Shown here in pieces: positions 1-12,450 of a stretch of 64,000 nucleotides of DNA. Positions within the stretch are counted from its first letter, which is position 1, and each line of letters opens with the position of its first letter. Source of the stretch: Linyphia triangularis (Eukaryota > Arthropoda > Arachnida > Araneae > Linyphiidae). Under the pieces are notes generated by a model. That model searched no databases. It had not been told where the DNA came from and worked only from the letters and a program-made list of their open reading frames with translations. The stretch lies in NCBI GenBank assembly GCA_963978545.1, contig OZ021732.1, positions 34,440,123-34,504,122 on the forward strand, written 5' to 3'. The position numbers and the translations under genes are program-made.

Positions 1-460
1 GGTTAAAAATTAAATCGAACTACTATATTTCAGTTATGTGTAAAATTTTAATATTTTGGTGTTGAATAAAATAATTATCATAATCAAATAAAATGAGAGA
101 ATTGTCCCACGGGAAGGTTAATGTTTTAAATTCAGGGACATGTGGAGATTGGAGAATGATTCCTCTCAAAAGACTTCTTGGAAGACGCTCCTTCCTTTGT
201 AATTCCTATTTCTCTTAATATAGTAGACAGTGGTTACGGTGTTTTGTGCGGTACAATTCGCTTGTAACTCTTGCAAAATGAAAAATTTATTTCAATCTAT
301 TAGCACTGAAACATGGAAAGGTATGGCAGCCAAAAATTTGAATTCATAAGGAGAACAAACAGTTTTATAATTAGAAAATTTTGCAATCTATAGGTAATCC
401 TAGTGATCTGAAAATATTTAATAATAAACAATGTTTCTCTTTAAGAAATGATGTCTCTTG
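1..460. other. AT-rich host DNA, nothing recognised
   Basis: I see no open frame, RNA gene or repeat with recognisable ends here. It reads as AT-rich noncoding host DNA. Confidence 0.5.
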
Positions 461-605
461 TTAAACAATATTTATTTGTTAAACAATATTTTTCTTGTTT
501 TAATAATATTTTTCATGTCATACAATAATTTCTTGTTGAACAATAATTTCTTGTTGAACAATAATTTCTTGTTGAACAATAGTTTTCTTGTTTAACTATA
601 TTTTG
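461..605. repeat. Short tandem repeat, 18-bp unit
   Basis: An 18-bp unit, AACAATAATTTCTTGTTG, is repeated about three times nearly perfectly at about 520-580. More degenerate copies (AACAATATTT-type) extend on both sides. It is a minisatellite with no coding potential. Confidence 0.75.
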
Positions 606-620
606 TTACTATTAATTATA

Positions 621-1559
621 CAGACTCATCAGAATATCGTTTTGGTTCATTCTAAAGATGAGACCAGTCAAGCCCCATCTTCTAGTTCTTATTGTTTCCT
701 TTATCGATGCCAATACTGCTCTGTGTAAGAGCATTTCATTGCTAATGGTATTTAGCCAGAAAAATTTACATTATAATTCTTAGGCATTTATTTTGAAATT
801 CCTCGAGTCTTTTTGCTTGTACTGTTGTGAGTTTCCATATTTCCGAGCCGTATAGAAGAACTGATCTTTCTAGGGATTTATAAAAATTTATCTTAACTCT
901 CAAAGTCATATTAGGTGTTCTCCAGATTTTATTCAGGCTTCTAAAACAGTCGCAAGCCTTGGCAATTCCGTTTTGTATATCATCATCTGTTCCACCCTGG
1001 GTGTTCAATGTTGCACCTAAATATGAAAAAGTGTCAACATTCCCTATGGGTTCGTTTTTCAGGGATGCCAGTTTTCCTCCTTTTGGAGGATTTCCTCCGT
1101 TTTGGTTTTTTATGTAACATTTTCCTCCTCTTTGTCCCTGTCTTGAGGATCAACATTTTTCTGATCTGAACCAGTTTTTCCTGCAAAAAGTATACTTTTC
1201 CCTCTTGGCTCCCCTTTCCTCCCAGATTACTTCACTAACTCCTAATATTTGAAATGTAATTATTATATAGTATGAGAAATTTCATTCTATCTTTAAAATT
1301 ATTGAATCATCCTTCCTGCATACTCTTTTGTTGAATTTTTGTGTATTCCATCCGCGAGCTTTTTCAACGAATTTTTGAATTTCCTCCCTTTTTCCTCTCT
1401 GATTACTCTCATCCCTGGTTTTTAATGTGTATATCTGTGCCACTTTTCTGATTGCTATATAATGTTTTTGTTTTGGTCATATTAATCTGTAGTCCGATCA
1501 TTTCGGTATATTTAGTAAGGAGATATGTTTTCTGTTGTAGATCTTTTAATCTTGAGGAT
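621..1559 (-). pseudogene. Non-LTR retrotransposon (LINE) reverse-transcriptase fragment
   Basis: The minus strand encodes the C-terminal part of a LINE reverse transcriptase, which would copy LINE RNA at a nicked genomic site. From 1559 leftward it shows the GLQIN..KTK block, then TFSYLGATLN, then the LLYGSEIW block of the RT thumb. A stop lies near 766. After a frameshift the RRWG...RMN tail motif follows at about 660-620. The frame is interrupted at 1060-1417 by a separate inserted element. Removing the insert and one copy of its 6-bp duplication leaves the RT frame continuous, so the insertion came after the LINE copy. The 5' part of the LINE is missing. The copy is dead. The family could be RTE- or Jockey-like; I cannot tell which. 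Confidence 0.85.
1060..1417. mobile_element. Non-autonomous DNA transposon (MITE), CAGGGATG ends, 6-bp target duplication
   Basis: The 358-bp segment starts with CAGGGATG and ends with CATCCCTG. A weaker inverted match (AGT..TC) continues a few bases inward. It is flanked by the direct repeat GTTTTT at 1054-1059 and 1418-1423. Proof of insertion is that the surrounding LINE frame reads straight through once it is removed. The interior is pyrimidine-rich (CCTCC and TTTCC runs) and has no coding frame. The ends look hAT-like (CAGRG), but the visible duplication is 6 bp rather than the usual 8 bp, so the superfamily is uncertain. Confidence 0.8.
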
Positions 1560-1560
1560 A

Positions 1561-1598
1561 TACTGAGGTTATACTGGCTTTATTAGTTAAAAAGCCCT

Positions 1599-1637
<39 letters not shown>

Positions 1638-4600
1638 AATGCATATATTGACACTTTCTGATTAGTCCTTAGTAAGTATTTTTTATTTCATAGAATGGCT
1701 CATGTTTCAAAGGACGAACGCAGAGCTATTTAACTTATGACAATTATTACTTTTCTTTCATTCAACTCATTTCACCTCATGACATTTTGAAATTAGTTAC
1801 CTCTAAGAATAGCGTAGAAAATCTTTTCTAAAATATTACAATGAGCAATAATATTTCATATAAACACGCGCGTAACTTTACTAAAACAGCGTGCAACGCG
1901 TTTTCAACAAAGACGAGTCGAAAAAAAAATTTTTTTTTTTAAAACCCTGTAATGCTCAACGATGGTCATCATATTTTAGTGGGGAAAATAAAATAGTTTT
2001 CAAGATAAAAAATAGATTTTGTAACTAAATAGTATTTTTCTTCTTCTTTTGAACAAAAAGTTAATTAAGAAAATTGTTTATTGTTTTTGCAACCATTGTA
2101 ATTTTAATTAAACATATTGATCCTTCTCTTCTGAATGCGCTATTTCTCTGTTCCTATTAGTTCAATCGTATGCAATGTAATCAAATTCCATCATCCCCTG
2201 GTGACAGTGCCCGGGGTCTGATCTAACGTTATATTTGAAGTTTGTTCTGCTAAATGGAATCAACTGCCATGAGTAAATAATGACTACATAGGCAGGGACA
2301 GTTTAAACAGATGATGTTATAACGATGAGTGAGAGTAATTTCAGTTCGGAAAATTATTTCAATTGATATCGAACTCAATCTTTGTAGTGATTGAGAAAAA
2401 TTTGTCAGTTACTGAAGTGAAGCTGCGTCATAGTATGGTAATCGTAATTACGATACATTAAAATATATTAACTGCATAAAAATATTAAACTGAAAATGCG
2501 CTCTCTTTATATCTGAAAGTATAAATAAGTTTTGTTCAAGAGATCTTTTATATGAAAGAGATTTTTAATACAAAATATTGAACAGAATCAACAATTTTAA
2601 TTAAAACGCTGGTATGTTTTTGAGTTGTCCAAGTCAAAAATCTGCTAAAGGGAATACATTTTTCTTCATTCTTGAAAAGTTAAATTGAATAGATGATGCT
2701 TAGAAGCTGAAGTTAATTTTCAGTTATTTTTATTTATACATATTCGGACGAGAATTATTTTCAGAAGGCTGCATGATGCTAATAGTTTTTGTTCATATTT
2801 CGATTTTTCAAAAGTGATAATTGGATTTTCTATTGAAATATTAATTAGTAATTATGCATTAACTTTCTGTTCAAATTAGTAAATTTAAAACCCGTGTTAA
2901 ATTCCTTTTTCCTGTGAATTTTGTCAGCTTTCTCTTTTTTACTATTAACTATCAAACGCTATGAAACTCGTAATTGCATTCCCTTGACCCTCCGCCGCAC
3001 ATCACAAGAGATTAGTATGAGCAATACATTGGATACAGGATTGTATAAATATACGAAATTACCTCTATTTTCATGCCATGTTTTGAATTGTAAAGAAGAA
3101 GGAATTTTTTTTTTTTTACCCAGTTAATGTTTTGCAGTCGTTGCAACTTAATCTTTGGAGCAGGGCGCAACACATTTTCCGACACTCAACCAAATTGCGT
3201 CACAAGCACTTTCAGTTTTGAGACGTGGCCAATATCTAAATGCAGCAATTTTTTTTCGCTCTTAAGCTCTTATGTTCTGGTAATGTGAACACTAGTTTGG
3301 AATCTATTATTTACGATATTTTGGATTGACAGCACTTAAATAATTTCTCTGTCTCTATTTACCACTGTTTGTGAACAGTTTTCATGATCGATTATTGTAT
3401 CTTCTTGTGAAATAAAGTCGATTTTTGTCATAAATAGTTCGAAAGTTTAAAAAATATGCACTTGAAGCTGCCATATATTAAAACATTGTATCAAAGTTAA
3501 AATAATATATCTGTTTGGGGTACGTGAAAAAAATTAAGTATATCAATGAATTTGATCTTGCAAAATATGCTAAGTTAACATAGGTTGAAGTTTTGATCTA
3601 AATGGTTTTAGTTTAATTAAGATTTTTTTTTCCACAAATATTTGGCTTTAATCGAAAGTGGTGTGATTGATAAAATGGAAATTTCTTTAGAAATTTTTCT
3701 ATCTGTGAAAGTATATCCTACAAGGTGTTTTAAAAGGAATTTTATGTATTTTTGTCCAATAAAATCAATAAATGATTATTATGGATTTTTATGAAAATTT
3801 TGTACCAGAATTCTAGCAAAATTTACCTTTTGGTTTAAAATAAACAAAGTAGCATTACTTGAGATTTCAATTCGAATTTATTAACTGCAAACATTTCTTA
3901 CGAGAATAATTGCAATTTAAAAGCTTTGAATATACATTAATCATGTTAACGTGATTAATAATATGTCCTGGCCACGAATTCTTCACAATGCGATCTAAGA
4001 AACAGTTGGGTGTGATGTGATGTTTATTTTTGTTTCGTGGTTGAGATCTTTAAAATTCTTTAAGGCGAAACTGTTGTTCGTAAACTTTCCAACTGTGCTA
4101 GCAAAGAACAAACTCATTCTTGTTTCGAACCTTGATCTTCTTGTCTTGTTTTTATTAGAAAGTAAAGATGTATTTTTTATATTAATTTAATGTGACAGTT
4201 TCTTGGAAAATTAGTAATTTATTTTGAACTGGTTAAATCATTGATCTCTTTCGATAATATTGCTTATTTTACTGACGGTCCTACAGAATTCCTGTTCATT
4301 TTTCTTCTTTTAAGCTGTTGATTTTTATCGAGAATGTGACATTACCCTTCTATGACCTTAAGTCATTAAAATGTAAACTTGAATAATATTTGCGAATTCT
4401 TTTTTTTTTTTAAATAACTTTTTCTGATAGTCAGTTTGACTCAAAATTACAAATTTGATTGAATCTATTTATTTTATTCGGAGTGTTCCATACTTTCAGA
4501 TTAAACTAGCTGTTCTAAAATTTTAAGATAAACGAGTTTGTCTTATACAGAACTATGTTTTGTTATATAGATATAGTTGTTTATATTAATATCAGTAATA

Positions 4601-4950
4601 TACAATTAAAATGTAATTTGTTCAAACTAGGTGATCAATACACTCTAATTTAGAACAGCTTTTTTATGTGTTTGACGCATTTTTAGAAATCCATTTGGAT
4701 AAACTTTTAAAGGTCAACCCTTAACTTTTTAAAACAAATGTGTGTATCATCTTGTGTTTTTAAAGCAATGCATTTCTTGAATCAACGTAGTTTTTCTTTC
4801 TCACTAATCCAAATTCTATTTTATGCCACTTTCTACCTTTTGACACTACTTCAAATATCGATAAAAGTCCAATGAATTTGTTGAGATAAAAAGAAATGGA
4901 CGAGGGAATAACTTAAGTTTGAACTTATGCTTTTTAAAATAAAATGGATG
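1561..4950. other. AT-rich host DNA, no gene seen
   Basis: A poly-A tract lies at 1605-1634. Otherwise I find only short chance open frames and homopolymer runs, with no recognisable domain, splice-bounded coding exon or bounded repeat. Confidence 0.5.
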
Positions 4951-5642
4951 TCAAAATGTAATTATCCGATATTCATCTCCTCTGGTACTTGACACCCTCA
5001 TTCCTCTGCCAATTCCATCGCAAAAGTCAAACATAATCCCCCAAACCAGCTGTTTTTGATGATGAGGCCAGTTATGAGCCCTCTCATCCCACGCAAAGAA
5101 GTTTAGACGAGGGGGGTGGAAAAAAATGGTGAAACCAGATGTGAAAAGCAGAATCCTCATGGTTTCTAGGAGAACTTCGAAGGGGCCCCCCTAGAGTCAG
5201 AAGATCCCCAGCACGTTCCAATGCATCTGCACTGGAAAGACCTAAAGGGCCGACCGGAAAGTTGGTTATTTATAGAGGATCTTTTGGCGGAAAAGAACTA
5301 AAAGTAGAAGCATCTCCCATCCCGGGTCTAGTCTGGTCGTCTTCCACCCCTAGATATATCTTGGTCGTCTGGCTCCATATATGGACTGGTGAGGTTCTCG
5401 GATTCCACGATCCCGCTCCGGATGCGACGCCAGTTCGTGTATGGAATCCGAACGGGGATGTCGGTCCACCAGCTTTTCTTTGGATTCTTTTCCTGAATCC
5501 CACCTACGAACATTTCGGCGAGCTTATTAAAAGTACAGGTAGATCTCGTGGCTGGCTCTTTCTGTGGCCGGCTTTGGTAGTCAACGCTCTTCCTGTTCTG
5601 CAGTGGTGCATAGGTGATGGAGTCCGAAAGTCTTCTTGGTGA
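4951..5642. other. GC-richer block, candidate promoter or first exon, function unknown
   Basis: This stretch is clearly less AT-rich than its surroundings and is open on both strands: plus 5262-5642 (126 codons) and minus 4951-5160 and 5270-5503. No frame matches a domain I recognise. The plus strand has a TATTTATAG box at about 5267 and a good splice-donor-like GGTGAGT at about 5638. A non-coding or coding first exon is therefore possible. It could equally be a regulatory island or an old repeat. I do not assign a product. Confidence 0.25.
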
Positions 5643-8290
5643 GTTTGTCTTACGTGTGCGGTAATTCCTTACATTTCATAGGGATTATTCTTGGTAATAG
5701 TTATTTGAGAGTACAGTTCGACTAATTATGTTTTGCCTACTGCAACTGGATTGTTGTGAGGATTTTAAAATTACCGAGTTCAGTAATAATATATTCTAAT
5801 ATTTGGTTTGTCAGGTCTTGTACGTATTCCTTAACGCGTTTTGTTCCATTCCTGAAGGAATTTTGCTATTTATTGACTCCAGTGTGTTAAGTGAGTGCTT
5901 TTGGCTAAATAATGTGTATGTAACTATGAAACTTGAGGATTTTTAATTCGTTGACTTTGATTAGTTGGGCCTAAAGGTCGTGTCAATTATTTAATTAGAA
6001 ATTTTTGGATCAGGGCTCTTTAAACTCCCAGCAGTGGAAATTTGGGATTGCTTTCGAATCTTAGCTCAACATTTATTTTTATGCGTTCATCAATTTTGTA
6101 GTAACATTATTTTCAACTTGAAGATAATGAGAATGTCAGCTGTTGATTTTTTTATCATTTATTTTTGGTTCGAAGCTCGTATCTTCTGACCTTTTTTGTG
6201 TCTGATAACAGCCTACTAAAATAGGCAATGTGATTTTCCGGTTTATATGTTTATTCTAGTTAGCGTTCCTCGAAAAATCTTTTCTTTTATCTCAATAACA
6301 GTTTCTCAATGATAAATTATTGAAACGGCTGGTCCAATTGTAATGTAAGCTGGTCGAACTAATTATATGCTTATAAAAAGATTTCCCAATTTCCAAAATT
6401 TCTTTCGAGGTTGTTAATTTAAATAAAATGCCGTTTCGGGAATGGTGTTTCCAAATTTTAAATTTTGTTTTTGTTATAAATTTCATTAACGTTGTAACGA
6501 AAGCTAATACGGCACATTTTTTTTTATTTTGTATCGATAATAATTCTTACTTTGCCACATTGACTAAAAACTATGATAAAATTGGGGAAAAAGAAATATT
6601 GGCTTTTATTTAAAATACTAGTTCTTTTTTTCCGACGAATACTCAGGAACTCAGGATATATAAGAAAAAAACACTTTATTCTACTTTTATGTAGTTTGAT
6701 GCTTACCACAATTACTTTAAATAATTTTTGTAAAGACCATTTCTGCGATTGCTAATTAATAGTTTTAGTGTTTTAAATCAAAGGCATTAATTTATCGAAA
6801 ATAACGCTCTAAAAAATCCCATAAAGTACTTAGTAGCAGTCTGGTCTTGTTGTCCATCATGTTTTACTAATATTAAGTTGCTCTTAACCAAGACTAAATT
6901 AAGGTCCATTTAAAGTTAGTAAATCCAAAACCTTGAATTGAATTTCACAATAAGTTATGACTGGCCTTATCCTACAACCACTGCCCACATGCAGCCATAT
7001 CTTATCGTTTGGTGCATTGTAAATTTGCCATCGTTGTCCCATTCATTCTGCCATTCTAACCAGTGACAACAATGTGGAGTTACAAATTGCTCTTTTCATA
7101 CTCTTTTAGCCGTCTGACAGGCTGCGGCCGTATCTTTAGTATACGTTATAGATTGTGCTTGCGGTGAAATAATGCCGGAAAGATAATTAGAAATGATCAC
7201 ACGTGTGACGTGAAGCGTGGATGTCATCTACATCGTTAGGTTTATTAACTGTCGTTTCTCATTGGTTGATGAGCCGGATCTTTTATCTTTTAGGAGGTTT
7301 GACGCTGGATTATTTGTTAGTTGTTGGAATTCTCCATCGAGTATTTTCCAAATTTTAATTCAGCTGAGTTTTTTTTTCTTAAATTCTTTGTCATCGTAAT
7401 ATACAACTACTGTTCGTAAAATATAGTTCAAGCCATTGAATATATAAATGTTTTAAGTTGTAGCTTGCCTGTTAACAAATCATAATAAATCCAAAACAGA
7501 TTGTATTTATTTGGAAAGAAATATTGGCAATGACAAATGATTTGATATACAGATACTATTAAAATAGTGTATATTATTTACTTTGTGAGAACCACAGAGA
7601 AACGTATTATTCATAATTGCAGTACCTTGTAACCGTGCTAAGTCTTCTCCTTACTTGTTTTTCAGTGACTAATTACAAAAATTTCAATCCTGATAAAATA
7701 ACCTATGTAACTAAGAGAGTATAATTAAGCAATCTTATCTTAATCTTAAATTAAATGTTATATAGGTATAAAAAATTAAACTTTATCCTTATAGAGTCAA
7801 AACAAGATAACTTTAACTACATCTGTTCGTTTGAAATTAGTCTGATAGATGGCGCTACAATACTAATTTCCTAGATTCTTGGGAATGAATCTGAACGTTT
7901 TCATCAATAGTCATGACAGTTCAAATAACAAAGAATTTTTCTTTTAGGAAATGCGGAATTATTTTCACCTATCTAACTTAATGAATCACTGACGGAAATT
8001 ATTTAAAAAATATAATATTCAAGTTTAATTTTATTCATTTTAAATGTCTGGAACAACAGAGTGGAGTATTTATTTGACTGTTCACTGAAAATCAAATGTG
8101 CGGCATAGAGGCAAATTTACACACATACATATATACTACATATGTTATTAGGAACACACATTTTATACTTAAAAAGTTATGAGGAATGTTTGCGGAAGTA
8201 AATATAATCCCACACCTTGATAATTTCTGTGGAAATTTTTTGAATAAAAAGGGAATTTGGCTTTTGTATATGTCATACTTACTCTCTCCT
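5643..8290. other. AT-rich host DNA with one less AT-rich patch
   Basis: No gene is supported. The patch at about 6980-7210 is less AT-rich and contains a palindromic TCACACGTGTGA E-box-like site and GATA-type motifs, so it might be regulatory. A CTCF-like site is listed separately at 7846-7857. Confidence 0.4.
7846..7857 (+). promoter_or_regulatory. CTCF-like core motif
   Basis: TAGATGGCGCTA contains AGATGGCGC, which matches the AGRKGGCGC core bound by insect CTCF. This is a motif match only. Similar sites occur at 32792, 32861, 33793 and in the Polinton end. Confidence 0.3.
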
Positions 8291-8296
8291 CCTTAA

Positions 8297-8848
8297 CAGA
8301 GGTGTAGTGTAAAATAAAAAGGTGTGGGAACGCTACGTTGCGTCGTTACAAACGTTTATTTATTTTTTTCGGTGAGGATGCGGAGGGGGGGGGGGGGAGT
8401 AAAAATGACAACTAAAAATATATAACTTTATTAATACTACTTTAGTAATTTCAAAACAAACAACATGCAACTGAAAAATACATTCGTCAGTTCATTTCTA
8501 ATGAAGTAGCATTAATACATTGAAAAACTGGGAGAGGGGGAGTCTAATTCATCAGTCGGATTGTTCATGGAATGGCCATGTGCGGGTTGCCGTGCCTCTT
8601 TCAAGTGTTTTGCAAGTACTTGAACTTGCCTGCCCTACTCATCTATATCGATGGCTCAGCTCTGAAGTTGTGGATCGAAAACGAAGGCATAGTTCTCACA
8701 AAAGAACTTTTTAATTTTCTTACTTGACTTTCCGTTAAGTGTCATGTAAAAAAAAGAAGAAGAAAATTCAGATGAGGGAACGCCGTTCCTCCTTCAAAAG
8801 AGGTAAAGGATCGCCGTTCCCACGCGTTCCCGCTCCACTACACCCCTG
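8297..8848. mobile_element. Non-autonomous DNA transposon (MITE), CAGRGGTGTAGTG ends
   Basis: The 552-bp segment begins CAGAGGTGTAGTG and ends with the reverse complement of CAGGGGTGTAGTG. A GGGAACG block sits just inside both ends. The direct repeat CCTTAA flanks it at 8291-8296 and 8849-8854. The interior contains a 14-bp poly-G run near 8385 and a 64-codon open frame at 8520-8714 with no recognisable domain. The termini are hAT-like, and again the visible target duplication is 6 bp, as in the element at 1060. Confidence 0.8.
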
Positions 8849-9050
8849 CCTTAATCCTCCCTATCCTCGTAAAGAAATACTCCTTTTTTTATAGGTCATA
8901 TTTGCCTTCCCAGCTTGACCCTTCTGTGTCAGTGAAACTCACGTTAAATTTTTGAAAAAAAATTAAGATATTTGGTTTGGAATATATAACATTTTAAGTT
9001 GTACGAACGTTTAATGATTCTGTCAAGTCTTCTACTGAAAGGCAGTTTTT

Positions 9051-9137
9051 AGAGGAAGAAGATGTTATGTACACCATCGAAGATGTACATGGCTTTTTGT
9101 GGCTTCTTTAATGGAAGGACATCATAACATCTTCCTC
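9051..9137. repeat. Inverted repeat / hairpin
   Basis: GAAGATGTTATG near 9058 is the reverse complement of CATAACATCTTC near 9123, extended by GAGGAA/TTCCTC with a small bulge. The loop contains a second short inverted repeat (TGTACA). It could fold as a hairpin. Pairing is too irregular for me to call it a microRNA precursor. Confidence 0.4.
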
Positions 9138-9202
9138 ACGGGTATGAAAATAAAAAAATACCTTCAATCATCATCATGTTTTAAAAAAATAATAATAAAA
9201 TT

Positions 9203-9206
<4 letters not shown>

Positions 9207-9254
<48 letters not shown>
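9207..9254. repeat. (AT)n microsatellite
   Basis: An uninterrupted AT dinucleotide run of 48 bp. Confidence 0.95.
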
Positions 9255-9257
<3 letters not shown>

Positions 9258-12065
9258 AATTTTTCTTATGATTCCTTATTTCACAAAGAAAAATAAAACT
9301 TTTAAACAGTTGTGTAATTTAGTGCATCCTAATAAAGAACGGTATAGTATAAAGTTAAAAGTTAAAAAATAAGTAAAAGAATAAAGTTAGGTAAAGTATA
9401 AAGTTAAAACTGATTTCTCATATTCACTTTTTCATCCACTAAGCTCTTCAATTTTTGAACTATATAAATTAATTACTCATGATCTTAGTTTAGAAAACAT
9501 GCTCGAGTCTGTACTTGATTGATAACTTGCTTCCAAGACAAGTATTTTGGCAAAACAGGGGTTTGTCTATAAGCTTACAAATTTATATTAGAAGCATTAC
9601 ATTTTAAACAGGAACTTTTACCTCTGTGAGTTCATTATCATTCATTACAATTCCTATTTTAAAATGTCGATCTTAACCGTATTTATTTTTTCAGATCCTG
9701 GTATTGACTGCAAATGACCATGAATCAGGATTATGAGTGCTCTGTCTGGATTCCGTGCTTCCTTACTTCCCATATCTTCTTAAAGAGATGTATGGAATGT
9801 AAAGAAGTATGGAGTGTTGACGGAGTGGAACGTCCCTGTTATGTCCACATCGCTCCACAGCCACTGTTCTACAGCCATATCCAGATTTCAGTAGCATTGC
9901 TACCATAAAGTGTCTTGTTGGTCCTTCCACAAAGCTGTGCAACATAACAAAATGGATAACCAGTTGAATAATTCTTTTACTACCATGGATATAAATTTCA
10001 GCCATTCCGAACTTATTTACAAAATGGTAATTGTTTAGAATTTGGTATGTGATTTGTTTGCGGAATATAGTTATTACGTTTAATTGCTAATGGGAAAATA
10101 GTGTGTCATATGTTCTGGTAATTGCATGGTATCCAAGTACAACAATTCGAATGTAAACAAACCTTTTTTTTTTTTTTTTTTTAAATTTTCATGACTCAAT
10201 TATTGCTTACTTATTGAGAATTGTTTTCTTCAATTAATAATTTAATTTTCCTTAAAGTAAAATGATTAAAATAGTTTCCTTCTCCAATTAGTTTCATTTA
10301 AATTATTTTTTAATCTATGGTTTGATTGTATTTTGGAAGAATTTATTGCACTTTGGTAATTAATCACGAGCAAACTTCTAAATAAATGTTACAATTACGC
10401 AAATTAAAAAATAATAGTAAAAAAGGCTTCAATTTATCATGATACTTTTTGCTACAGGAATTAAACGAAGATTGAACAAAATGCATTGGATACAATGATA
10501 TTTTTTTTCTCTATTTTAATTCTGTAAAGCTTTTTAATTTAAAACTAAACGTATGAAAATAATAAACTGAATAAAATTTTAACGCTGCTTTATATGTTGA
10601 TGAGTATGTTCAAACTTTTTTTGAATTCTAATTTTATTAATTGCATTTTTTCTTAAATTTATGCATTTTGCGATGTACCTTTTTTTTTTGTTCAGCTTTA
10701 CTTTATAATTAATCGTGTATGTAGATTAAGTACCAGTTTTATATATAAAAAAAAAAAACATCACAAAATACATTTATTTTCAAAAAATATGTTGATATGA
10801 TTTTGTTTTCGCTGAATATGTTTGTCATTAGCATTTGCAGATTAAAAATGAGAAAAATATCGATTTAACAGAAGTAATCGATATGAAACTGCCCATACTT
10901 TAAAGTTGTCGGTGCATTTTTTAAAAAATATTTTCTTTGCTTGGAGAAAGAATTAAACTATCCTTTATCTAATATATGCAAATAGAAGGATGTAAGGTAT
11001 GTTCCGAATTCTGGAAGATTTGTTGGCAGTTACCATACTACTAAGATAAAGCAGCATCACCAAATTGTGGAAAAAGTCTCCATTTTTGGCGATTTAGTTG
11101 AAAATTATACTAATTTATTATTTCCCAACAGCCTCACCCTTGACATTTTTGTTGTTTGCCCTATCATTTTCATGAACTAAGACAGTTTTAAAGGTTTTTG
11201 TTGGACTTTTTTTTGCCATGATTGTTTTTCATAATGGAATTGAAATTTCAACTTGAGAATTTAAAGTCCCCAATCGTGAAATTCTTTAACTTTTGCGCTT
11301 AACAACTTTAAGACGTAATAAATTTTTACGCCGTGAGTATTACGTATGAATACTAACTTTAAAGATATTTGAACCAAAATAGTTTCTTGGCGAACTTTTA
11401 TACATTGTTGGCGAATGTTATGCGAATAGTTGGAAACCCTGGCGTCAGAAAGAAAGAAAATCCCTTAGATTTTTTGCGTTTCGAAGTTGGATTAGGCTTT
11501 TTATAAATTACCGTTTTTTATGTTGTTGATAAGTCCTCTCCGGGAAGAACAGATAAGAAAATTTGCATAACATTTCTTGAACATTAATTTTAGGTTTCAC
11601 GGAGAAGGGAAAAAAAGCGGTTATATTTTTACACTTAAGAATTACAAGCTTGGCGTTTAGAGTAGTGCAATCGACGACGATGGCGAATAAATTACGAGCG
11701 ACTTTTCAGAATAGAGCCAGAAAGTAATTGCAGGAAAAGAAAATTGTTTTTCGAAAGTAATTCTTGTCTTATCCTATTCCCAAATATGCGATTTAGCCAA
11801 AAACTATATTTTATTATTTTTAAATTCTGTATGTCTGGGCATATAAATGAATGCATTATGGAACATTGTAGAATGAAATTCAGGAGCTCGCCTCTTCTGC
11901 AATGGTTGTGTTTGGGTGGAGCACGACTCCCGTTTAACGATGCATTATTAAACTGTGGATTTCATAGAAAGATTGAAAGACATTTCAAAGTCGTTGAGGG
12001 TTTGAAAGACTCTTCTTTATTTATCTTTCATGAAGACTGTGGATTTAGTATTATTTGAAATTGTG
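9255..12065. other. AT-rich host DNA, no gene seen
   Basis: Only chance frames (for example 9714-9908 and 11744-12058) without recognisable domains. Several long T or A runs occur (10166-10181, 10680, 10747). Confidence 0.5.
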
Positions 12066-12450
12066 GGTAAAAGATGTAATTTTAGAAGAAAAATTAAGTT
12101 TTTATTTTTTATAATATTTTATGTTAAAGATGCTCATTATAAAAGTAAATTACAATGCTTTAAAATACCACAAAAAGATATACAAAAAAGCTCAATGACT
12201 AATTCATAGTTAAAAATTATACTTCTTTTTAATAGGAAAATTCAATTAAAATTAGCATACATATAATGAATTCCCTTCTAGAACTAGAAATTTTTTCCGT
12301 AAAGATGTAATTTTGGAAAAAAAAGTTAAACTTTTATTTGTAATAATATGTTATGTAAAAGATGCTCATTTAAAAAATAAATAACAATGCTTAAAAATAC
12401 CACAAGAAGATATATAAAAAAAATCTCAATGACTAATTCATAGTTAAATA
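12066..12450. repeat. Diverged local tandem duplication, about 230-bp period
   Basis: A block at about 12066-12220 recurs at about 12299-12450. The shared landmarks, in order, are AAAGATGTAATTTT, AAGATGCTCATT, ACAATGCTT, ATACCACAA and CTCAATGACTAATTCATAG. The copies differ by many substitutions and small indels, so the duplication is not recent. Confidence 0.75.

Noticed and set aside
9051..9137. microRNA precursor
   Set aside because: The stem has a 3-nt bulge and poor pairing towards the loop; only an inverted repeat is supported.
9099..9296. 65-codon frame across the AT microsatellite
   Set aside because: Encodes an Ile-Tyr run from the dinucleotide repeat; not a gene.
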